Source: Campylobacter concisus (GTDB taxonomy: Bacteria; Campylobacterota; Campylobacteria; Campylobacterales; Campylobacteraceae). From it: a stretch of DNA of 6,350 nucleotides. The stretch is from NCBI GenBank assembly GCA_018375265.1, contig JAHADO010000082.1, positions 1-6,350 on the forward strand. The letters run 5' to 3'. The notes under the pieces are model-generated. The model was not told the DNA's origin and ran no database searches. It saw nothing but the letters and a program-made list of their open reading frames with translations. Shown in pieces: positions 1 to 4,864 of the stretch. Position numbers and translations under genes: made by a program. Each line of letters starts with the position of its first letter. The first letter of the stretch is position 1.

Positions 1-1
1 T

Positions 2-247
2 AAAATTTGCTCTATTTTTTCAGATAATGGCGATCTGGAGTGTGGCTGTTTAAGCGGATTTTCTCAAATTTTTAGTATCATTGCAAGCAAAATTTTAGAT
101 ATTTTCATCGAGAGAAATTTAAAGGTAAAACTTAGCAACTTTAAATTTTTTGAAAATGAGATGTTTTTTGACAGAGCAAGCAGTGGAATTTTTGCCACAT
201 TAAATGCAAAAGAGAGCCAAACTGGCGTGATTTTTATAAGTAAATAA
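2..247 (+). CDS. C-terminal 81 codons of an unrecognised protein (5' end outside window)
   Basis: An open frame runs from the left edge to TAA at 245-247 and is the tail of a gene starting upstream of the window. I do not recognise the family. The visible part has a Cys-Gly-Cys motif near residues 14-16, then an Ile/Phe/Leu-rich stretch that could be an amphipathic helix, then a Phe/Asn-rich section ending in GVIFISK. There is no clear membrane span. It reads as coding because the frame has Campylobacter-like codons and its stop is merged with the rpe ribosome-binding site, TAAGGA. The rpe start lies only 9 bases beyond, so the gene is probably cotranscribed with rpe and dnaQ. The function is unknown. 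Confidence 0.7.
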   Translation, partial: KICSIFSDNGDLECGCLSGFSQIFSIIASKILDIFIERNLKVKLSNFKFFENEMFFDRASSGIFATLNAKESQTGVIFISK

Positions 248-250
248 GGA
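245..250 (+). promoter_or_regulatory. Shine-Dalgarno site of rpe, overlapping the upstream stop codon
   Basis: TAAGGA lies six bases before the ATG at 257 and shares its TAA with the stop of the preceding gene. This fixes the rpe start and suggests translational coupling. The same arrangement recurs on the other strand before the M20 peptidase gene. Confidence 0.75.
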
Positions 251-256
251 TTTAAA

Positions 257-904
257 ATGTACGTTGCACCTAGTATTTTGTCGGCTGATTTCGGAAATTT
301 GGCAGCTGAGATAAGAGCCATTTGCGAGGCTGGGTGCGATCTGGTGCATGTTGATGTTATGGATGGGCATTTTGTGCCAAATTTAACCATCGGGCCAGTC
401 GTGGTAAGTGCCGTTGCAAAGGCCGCTACAAAGCCACTTGATATACATTTGATGGTTGAAAATAACTCATTTTTTGCTGACCTTTTCTTGCCGTTAAAGC
501 CAAAATTTCTAACCTTTCACATAGAAGAAGAGAAACATCCAATGAGGCTCATCGATCACATCAGAAAAAATGGCGTTAGCCCTGGCATTGTGCTAAATCC
601 GCATACGCCAGTTAGCGCGATCGAGCACATCATCGATGAAGTCGATATGGTGCTTTTAATGAGCGTAAATCCCGGCTTTGGTGGTCAGAAATTTATGCCA
701 GTCGTGCTTGAGAAAACAAGAGCGCTAAGAGAGCTAATAGAGCGCAAAAACGCCAAGTGTCTCATCGAAGTAGATGGCGGCGTAAACGGACTAAATGCGC
801 CTGATCTTGAAGAGGCTGGAGCTGACGTCTTGGTGGCTGGCAGCTATATCTTCTCATCAAATTCTTACGAACAAGCCATTCGCGCCATAAAGCTTGAGTT
901 TTGA
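257..904 (+). CDS. rpe: Ribulose-phosphate 3-epimerase
   Basis: This cytoplasmic enzyme interconverts D-ribulose 5-phosphate and D-xylulose 5-phosphate in the pentose phosphate pathway. The 215-residue product has the family's usual length and covers a whole (beta/alpha)8 barrel. It opens with the signature APSILSADFGNL at residues 4-15. The metal ligands known from the family are all in place: H31 and D33 in HVDVMDGHFVPN, H64 in DIHLMVE, and D173 in EVDGGVN, with D33 and D173 also the acid/base pair. The phosphate-binding segments are visible at SVNPGFGGQKF (136-146) and in the Gly-rich VAGSYIF near the C-terminus. The ATG start is supported by TAAGGA six bases upstream. The stop overlaps the start of the next gene by four bases, so rpe and dnaQ are almost certainly translated from one mRNA. 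The coupling has no obvious metabolic logic but is, to my recollection, conserved in Campylobacter and Helicobacter. Nothing is missing or unusual in the protein. Confidence 0.98.
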   Translation: MYVAPSILSADFGNLAAEIRAICEAGCDLVHVDVMDGHFVPNLTIGPVVVSAVAKAATKPLDIHLMVENNSFFADLFLPLKPKFLTFHIEEEKHPMRLIDHIRKNGVSPGIVLNPHTPVSAIEHIIDEVDMVLLMSVNPGFGGQKFMPVVLEKTRALRELIERKNAKCLIEVDGGVNGLNAPDLEEAGADVLVAGSYIFSSNSYEQAIRAIKLEF

Positions 905-1704
905 AACCAAAAAAACAGCGTTTAGAAAACAGCATTGAAATTTTAGCTAGGCAAAATTTAGGCTATCACGAGTTTATCTTAAAATTTAGCGATATCGAGG
1001 AAATTTCATCGCTCATTGACGTGCGCGACCTTGATATGTGGCGAACTCTCGGGCTTGACATCACTAGAAATGAAAGCAACGAGATCGAGCTTGGCACGAG
1101 ATTTAGAGATATTAGCGAGCAGGAATTCTGCGTCGTGGATATCGAAACGACTGGTGGTACGACAAATGGCCAGATCATAGAAATAGGCGCTATAAAAATG
1201 AAAAATGGCACTGAAATAGGGCGTTTTGAAAGCTTTGTGGCAGCTAGTGTGGTGCCTGAAAATATCACAGAGCTAACTGGCATAAGAGCAAGCGATCTAG
1301 TCGGTGCGCCAAATTTGCTAAACGTGCTGGAGCGGTTTAAAATTTTTCTTGGAACTAGCGTTTTTATCGCGCACAACGTAAATTTTGACTATGGATTTAT
1401 CTCGCATAGTCTAAACGAGATCGGCCTTGGCATACTACTAAACAGAAAACTCTGCACCATCGATCTTAGTCGCCGCACCATCGCCTCGCAAAAATACGGC
1501 CTTGGCTCGCTAAAAGAACTCCTTGGCATAAACAACACACACCACAGAGCCCTAAATGACGCGGTAGCAGCGGCTGAAATTTTCAAAGTCTGCTTAACTC
1601 GCCTACCTTTTAGCATCCAAACGACAGAGGACCTCATAAGCTTTAGCAAAAATGCCCCAAGCGTAAAGCTAAAACCAGAGCCAGTTCTAAAAGCTTTGGA
1701 GTAG
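901..1704 (+). CDS. dnaQ: DnaQ-like DEDDh 3'-5' exonuclease (DNA polymerase III epsilon subunit or relative)
   Basis: This is a 267-residue protein with a DnaQ-type proofreading exonuclease domain, which removes mispaired 3' ends with two metal ions. All three Exo motifs are present: Exo I VVDIETTG with D80 and E82, Exo II HNVNFD with D163, and Exo III HHRALNDA with H215 and D220, so the active site looks intact. The exonuclease fold begins only near residue 75. The first ~74 residues are a charged extension with no E. coli epsilon counterpart, in which DxE lies near residue 12. About 47 residues follow Exo III. The proposed start is TTG at 901, inside the TTGA overlap with the rpe stop. No good Shine-Dalgarno is visible, which fits translation by coupling; the next in-frame ATG (codon 46) would cut into the extension. 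Its role as replicative proofreader is inferred; a related repair exonuclease cannot be excluded. Confidence 0.9.
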   Translation: MKPKKQRLENSIEILARQNLGYHEFILKFSDIEEISSLIDVRDLDMWRTLGLDITRNESNEIELGTRFRDISEQEFCVVDIETTGGTTNGQIIEIGAIKMKNGTEIGRFESFVAASVVPENITELTGIRASDLVGAPNLLNVLERFKIFLGTSVFIAHNVNFDYGFISHSLNEIGLGILLNRKLCTIDLSRRTIASQKYGLGSLKELLGINNTHHRALNDAVAAAEIFKVCLTRLPFSIQTTEDLISFSKNAPSVKLKPEPVLKALE

Positions 1705-1765
1705 GGCTGGTTAAATTTAATCCACTTGGCTGGGAATTTAGAAATTTGATTTAGCTATGACCTAT

Positions 1766-2008
1766 TTAAACGAGATCGTCTATCTTTTCGCGGTTTGTGA
1801 TCATTATGTTTTCAAAAACGCCACGGTCTATCGCCCTTCAAGCGCCTATCTTTATAAAATCCCTGAAACAACGTTGCCATTGTGATAAATTTCTCGTGAA
1901 TGCCTGTTTTTGTATGCGTAAAATAGCCAAGCCGTCGCTACTGATGACGCAGTTTGCTAGGCAGGTTGCTTTTGTAGCTAAATTTAGAGCTTGCACCAAT
2001 GTGAAATT
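1766..2008 (-). pseudogene. Possible minus-strand coding remnant interrupted by TGA
   Basis: On the minus strand a frame is open for 56 codons, from just after a stop near 2009 down to TGA at 1838-1840. It then continues open in the same frame for 23 more codons to TAA at 1766-1768. The part after the TGA reads RAIDRGVFENIMITNREK and has a strong excess of purines in first codon position, as real genes do. The middle contains SSDGLAILRIQKQAF. There is no credible start or ribosome-binding site. A second minus frame, containing HTKTGIHEKFITMATLF, is also open across part of the same DNA, so further frameshifts are possible. The plus strand has a competing 42-codon open frame here (1757-1885). 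I do not recognise a family; chance open frames remain a real alternative. Confidence 0.22.
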
Positions 2009-2328
2009 TTACTTTTGCTAAAAGTGCAGACTAAATTTGGAGTTAAATTTAGCTTTTTAAGTGATGATGAGCTTTTGGCTAAATTTCAAAGCATTGCGCC
2101 AAATGCTAAGGAGCTTAGGCAGTTTAAAAAGCAGAGTAAAACGCCTATTTATGTGGAAAAATCAAAAATTTCTGCGTGGACGCGACGAGCAAGAGTGAGC
2201 TAGAGGGATATACGCGTGGCTGGCCTATGCAAACTGACTGTGAGCGCGAAGTAGTGGCTGAGCTTATTAAGCGTGGCGTAGTGAAAGATGAGCCAGAGCT
2301 GTTTCATAAATTTGAGATATTTGGGTAG
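1991..2328 (+). pseudogene. Frameshifted C-terminal remnant of an unrecognised protein
   Basis: Two plus-strand frames join into one protein-like sequence. The first covers about 2021-2168 and contains SDDELLAKFQSIAP. The second covers about 2168-2328 and contains GYTRGWPMQTDCEREVV and the tail VKDEPELFHKFEIFG, ending in TAG at 2326-2328. Each frame is closed by a stop when read across the junction, but adding one A to the A5 run at 2164-2168 joins them without loss. This points to a single-base deletion in a homopolymer. Both halves are rich in Lys, Glu and Leu with codons like the neighbouring genes, while the opposite strand reads poorly. The N-terminal part is absent or too degraded to follow, and TTG at 1991 is only the left limit of the open frame. 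I cannot name the family. A sequencing error in the A run is possible, but the missing start argues for genuine decay. Confidence 0.45.
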
Positions 2329-2361
2329 GTTTTGATCGCTGTAATGTTATAAATTTAAAAA

Positions 2362-2386
2362 TTAGGCAAGCATATAGCCTGCCTAA
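2362..2386 (-). terminator. Intrinsic terminator of the yjiH-yjiG-M20 operon
   Basis: A perfect 7-bp stem TTAGGCA/TGCCTAA is extended by two inner G-C pairs past a single mismatch, with a five-base ATATA loop. Read on the minus strand it starts one base after the stop of the M20 gene and is followed at once by a T run (TTTTTAAATTT). On the plus strand the nearest T run is about ten bases further on, so it is much weaker in that direction. Confidence 0.85.
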
Positions 2387-2387
2387 A

Positions 2388-3506
2388 CTACGAAAGTTTT
2401 TTGATAGCCTCAACTATGAGGTTGCACTTTTTAACGACTGAGTTTATCTCTAGATACTCGTTTTTTGTGTGCATGTTGCCACCAGTTGGACCAAGGCCGT
2501 CTATCGTAGGACATCCTGCCGATGCGCTGATGTTGCCATCGCTTAGTCCGCCAGCATCGACCCAAGTGACCTTTGTATCAGTGGCCTTCGCAGCCTCGTC
2601 AAAGACATTTTTGATATTTGGTAAATTTACCTCGTCTATCATCGGCCCTTCTTCGTTTATGAGTATGCGCTCACAGCTCACTTCTGGCACTATCGGATGA
2701 GATAAAATTTCATCCATCTTCTTATGCAAAAACTCCACCGAGCTAGCGTGGCGATATCTCATCTCAAATGTCACGCTGGCAAAGTCTGGCACGACGTTTT
2801 GGGCGTCGCCACCTTTTGTCATTATGCTATTAAATGTATGGCCTGCCTTAAAATCAGTAAGTTTTGAAAGCTCAACGATGAAATTTGCAGCCTCCACCAC
2901 AGCTGAACGGCCACGCTCTGGGTGGTTGCCAGCGTGCGCGCTAACGCCACGGAAATTTAATACATAAGAGATCACGCCCTTTCTAGTGGCTACCATCGAG
3001 CCATCTTCTCTTGCAGGCTCGACGACTAGGGCGTAGCGAGACTTCTTGGCCAGCTCTCTTATGGCGTCTTTGGCGAAATTTGAGCCAGTCTCCTCGTGAG
3101 AGTTTAAAAAGAGGCCGATCTTTAGTTTGCTAAGATCAAGCTCTTTGATGACGTAAAGCGAGAGCAGACTGCCCCCTTTATCGTCGATCACGCCAAGTGC
3201 GTTGATGCGCTCATCTATCTTGCTAAATGGCACATCAGCCTTTGTACCCACTGGAAAAACGGTGTCCATGTGGCCTATGAATAAAAAGTCGTAGCTTTTT
3301 GCCTCAAGGTCGTTTGAGATGAAAAGGCAAGGGGCGACCTTGTCGGTGCCAAGCTCTATGCTCCTGCTTTTTAGTCCTAAAATTTCGGCTCTTTTTTTAA
3401 ACCAAGCCGCAACTTCATTTACGCCATCGATGCTTGAAGTTGGGCTTTCGATGTCGGTTAGCTCCTTTAGATCAGTCAAATATTTGTCTATTTCGCTATC
3501 TTTCAT
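2388..3506 (-). CDS. M20 family zinc metallopeptidase, glutamate carboxypeptidase (CPG2)-like
   Basis: The 372-residue protein has the M20 fold. The expected metal and catalytic residues are H79 and D81 in GHMDTVFPVG, D108 as bridging ligand in GVIDDKGG, the general base E138 and metal ligand E139 in NSHEETGS, E163 in VVEPAR, and H345 in GNMHTKNEY. The dimerisation/lid domain lies between about residues 175 and 285 and carries the typical GVSAHAGNHPERGRSA. The late motif GGLSDGN (319-325) is the pattern of the carboxypeptidase G2 branch, whose members cleave C-terminal glutamate or related residues from N-acyl substrates; the exact substrate here is not readable. No signal peptide is seen, so it acts in the cytoplasm. 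The ATG has TAAGGA six bases upstream, sharing the stop of the yjiG-like gene 9 bases away. It is the last gene of the operon. Other M20 activities, such as an aminoacyl-dipeptidase, remain possible. Confidence 0.9.
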   Translation of the reverse strand: MKDSEIDKYLTDLKELTDIESPTSSIDGVNEVAAWFKKRAEILGLKSRSIELGTDKVAPCLFISNDLEAKSYDFLFIGHMDTVFPVGTKADVPFSKIDERINALGVIDDKGGSLLSLYVIKELDLSKLKIGLFLNSHEETGSNFAKDAIRELAKKSRYALVVEPAREDGSMVATRKGVISYVLNFRGVSAHAGNHPERGRSAVVEAANFIVELSKLTDFKAGHTFNSIMTKGGDAQNVVPDFASVTFEMRYRHASSVEFLHKKMDEILSHPIVPEVSCERILINEEGPMIDEVNLPNIKNVFDEAAKATDTKVTWVDAGGLSDGNISASAGCPTIDGLGPTGGNMHTKNEYLEINSVVKKCNLIVEAIKKLS

Positions 3507-3512
3507 CTTTGA

Positions 3513-3518
3513 TCCTTA
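3513..3518 (-). promoter_or_regulatory. Shine-Dalgarno site of the M20 peptidase gene
   Basis: On the minus strand TAAGGA lies six bases before the ATG, and its TAA is the stop codon of the yjiG-like gene. This supports the chosen start and coupled translation of the two genes. Confidence 0.7.
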
Positions 3519-3971
3519 TACGAGCAAGCTCATCACAAACATCGCTAAATAGGCATTTAAGATGCAAATCCCAAAAAGTACGAGATAGTGTCTGCCTGGT
3601 ACTTCAAGCACGCCTAAAACTCGTCCCATGTACTGCACAGTCGAGCCAACTAGCGCCATGCCAGGAAGCAAGACAGCGATATCGTTTGCGTTTAGCGTAC
3701 CATCTCCCACAAGCGCAACTAGCACGCCTGCTGAGCCGCCCCAGCTCAAAAACGCAGCCATGAAAACGGCTATGGACTCACCTGGAAGACCAAGCGGGAG
3801 CATGATAAATCCCAGAAATTTGCCTATCACGCTAAGCGCGCCAGAGACTTTTAGGATGTGGATGATGACAAATGCCATAAGCACGTTTGGGATGGTGTTT
3901 TTTACAGCGATGTCCCAGCCTTTTCTAGCGCCCTCTACAAATACGTCGGTTATTAGTTTATTTTCAGTCAT
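3516..3971 (-). CDS. yjiG: YjiG-like inner-membrane protein (nucleoside-recognition / Gate domain)
   Basis: The 151-residue hydrophobic protein resembles E. coli YjiG and spore maturation protein SpmB. A short cytoplasmic-looking N-terminus (FVEGARKGWDIAVK) leads into membrane segments at about residues 24-42, 46-60, 66-89, 97-116 and 128-150. The stretch SGALSVIGKFLGFIMLPLGL followed by PGE, and the later WGGSAG, are the polar, Gly-rich breaks typical of Gate domains (PF07670), found in several transporters. The start is an ATG three bases after the stop of the yjiH-like gene, with GAGGAG six bases upstream lying within that gene's last codons. YjiG and YjiH are generally neighbours, which suggests they form one complex, as proposed for SpmA/SpmB. 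No transported substrate has been established, to my knowledge. The downstream peptidase suggests a peptide or amino-acid derivative. Family assignment is fairly sure; function is inference. Confidence 0.85.
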   Translation of the reverse strand: MTENKLITDVFVEGARKGWDIAVKNTIPNVLMAFVIIHILKVSGALSVIGKFLGFIMLPLGLPGESIAVFMAAFLSWGGSAGVLVALVGDGTLNANDIAVLLPGMALVGSTVQYMGRVLGVLEVPGRHYLVLFGICILNAYLAMFVMSLLV

Positions 3972-3974
3972 CTC

Positions 3975-4607
3975 TTACTCCTCATCATCTTTGACAAATT
4001 TTTTGACATAAAGTCTCATCAAATTTGCTCCAATAATTTTAAAGACAAAGACTATGCCAAGCACCATGGCTATGGTAGCAGGGGCTGTGTTGCCAGCTTT
4101 GTCGGTCACTAATAAAACCGGCGCAAATGAAGATAAGAAATTTGTGATCATCGCACCAGCGCTAAACTGAAACGCTGCAAAGATGAGAAGCTCTTTGTGT
4201 GAGATGAGGCCATCTTGGCGCAAAAATTTAGCCGTTGAGCTGCCTGCGTCGGTGCTTTGTGTGCTTGCTATCAAAGAGATAGAGCAACATCCTGGTATGC
4301 CAATAAGTGGCTTCAAAACAGGCGTTAGCAGTCTTGAAGCTGCGTAAAGTGCATGGTATTTCTCAAAAATAGCGACAAAGCCAAGTGCGAGCATGACGGC
4401 AGGGGCAAGGCTAAGGGCAAATAAAAAGCCGCCTTTTGCGCTAGTGCCACTTCCTGTTTTAAACCATTCTGGAAATTGACCAGCAAGTTTGCTAAAGTCA
4501 AAGATGCCACCATAGGTGTTTTGTAAAAAACCTCCGAAGAAAACGATCGCAATTGCAAGTGTGATCGTACCGATGACGAGTTTTTTAGTATCACTACTCT
4601 CTTTCAT
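3975..4607 (-). CDS. yjiH: YjiH-like inner-membrane protein (nucleoside-recognition / Gate domain)
   Basis: This 210-residue membrane protein, the first gene of the operon, resembles E. coli YjiH. Likely membrane segments are at about residues 9-28, 59-81, 138-166 and 175-198. Between them lies the Gate-type motif GIPGCCSISLIASTQSTDAG (103-122), a re-entrant-looking Gly/Ser/Thr stretch usually taken to line a transport path, followed by a conserved-looking FLRQDG. The C-terminus is charged (KKFVKDDEE) and probably cytoplasmic. The ATG start is secure because an almost ideal AAAGGAGG lies four bases upstream. The stop is three bases from the yjiG-like start, so the pair is very probably made together in equal amounts. 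A TATAAT box sits about 32 bases before the ATG. The adjacent Cys107-Cys108 within the gate motif is noticeable. The substrate is unknown; a role in uptake or efflux with the peptidase is inferred from neighbourhood only. Confidence 0.85.
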   Translation of the reverse strand: MKESSDTKKLVIGTITLAIAIVFFGGFLQNTYGGIFDFSKLAGQFPEWFKTGSGTSAKGGFLFALSLAPAVMLALGFVAIFEKYHALYAASRLLTPVLKPLIGIPGCCSISLIASTQSTDAGSSTAKFLRQDGLISHKELLIFAAFQFSAGAMITNFLSSFAPVLLVTDKAGNTAPATIAMVLGIVFVFKIIGANLMRLYVKKFVKDDEE

Positions 4608-4611
4608 AAAG

Positions 4612-4619
4612 CCTCCTTT
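4612..4619 (-). promoter_or_regulatory. Strong Shine-Dalgarno site of the yjiH-like gene
   Basis: AAAGGAGG on the minus strand, four bases before the ATG, is the best match to the 16S anti-SD in the window. It suggests efficient translation of the operon's first gene. Confidence 0.8.
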
Positions 4620-4639
4620 GATTTGGAATTTGTTTAAAT

Positions 4640-4645
4640 ATTATA
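4640..4645 (-). promoter_or_regulatory. Sigma-70 -10 box for the yjiH-yjiG-M20 operon
   Basis: A perfect TATAAT on the minus strand, preceded by GCGT, would give a leader of roughly 25 bases before the yjiH ATG. There is no recognisable -35 hexamer 17 bases upstream. That is normal for Campylobacter, where a periodic AT-rich upstream region takes its place; such a region is present here. The AT-richness also makes chance matches likely. Confidence 0.55.
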
Positions 4646-4683
4646 ACGCCTATGCTTATGTAATATTTAAAATATAAAATTTG

Positions 4684-4695
4684 ATAATTAATTAT
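4684..4695. promoter_or_regulatory. 12-base palindrome upstream of the operon promoter, possible operator
   Basis: ATAATTAATTAT is a perfect palindrome about 40 bases upstream of the -10 box. With the flanking G it begins GATAAT, the half-site of Fur-type boxes, but the right arm ends in ATTATG and the two-base spacing is not canonical. In DNA this AT-rich a palindrome of this length can arise by chance. Confidence 0.2.
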
Positions 4696-4823
4696 GAAAT
4701 TTTATGAGTAATTTATATATAAAAATTATTATGCGATAAAAGTTAGCACTACAAAGGTTTAGAATGTAAATTTAAAGTATATGAAAATTTATAAATTTGG
4801 ATTTAAGATTTATGATTTAAGGT

Positions 4824-4859
4824 AAAAATGGCTTCTAAACTTAAATTTAAAAGCCATTT
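4824..4859 (-). terminator. Intrinsic terminator of ppk
   Basis: A perfect 9-bp stem AAATGGCTT/AAGCCATTT (4826-4834 with 4851-4859) encloses a 16-base loop that itself contains the palindrome TTAAATTTAA. On the minus strand it lies five bases after the ppk stop codon, and its descending arm runs into TTTTTACC. It separates ppk from the downstream yjiH operon, so that operon should need its own promoter. Confidence 0.75.
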
Positions 4860-4864
4860 ATCTT

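Noticed and set aside
966..1376. Minus-strand open frame of 136 codons opposite dnaQ
   Set aside because: It lies wholly antisense to a gene with all three exonuclease motifs, has a Ser/Ile/Pro-rich composition typical of antisense frames, and has no ribosome-binding site.
1673..1712. Possible dnaQ terminator: AACCAG paired with CTGGTT around the stop codon
   Set aside because: The stem is only six pairs with a 28-base loop and is followed by TTAAATTTAA, not a T run, so it is not convincing.
1705..1733. Direct repeat GGCTGG at 1705-1710 and 1728-1733
   Set aside because: It is too short and occurs only twice; no insertion boundary or mobile element accompanies it.
3628..4011. Plus-strand open frame of 127 codons opposite the yjiG-like gene
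   Set aside because: It is antisense to a clear membrane protein, rich in Pro/Ser/Thr as expected of the complement of hydrophobic codons, and shows no recognisable domain.
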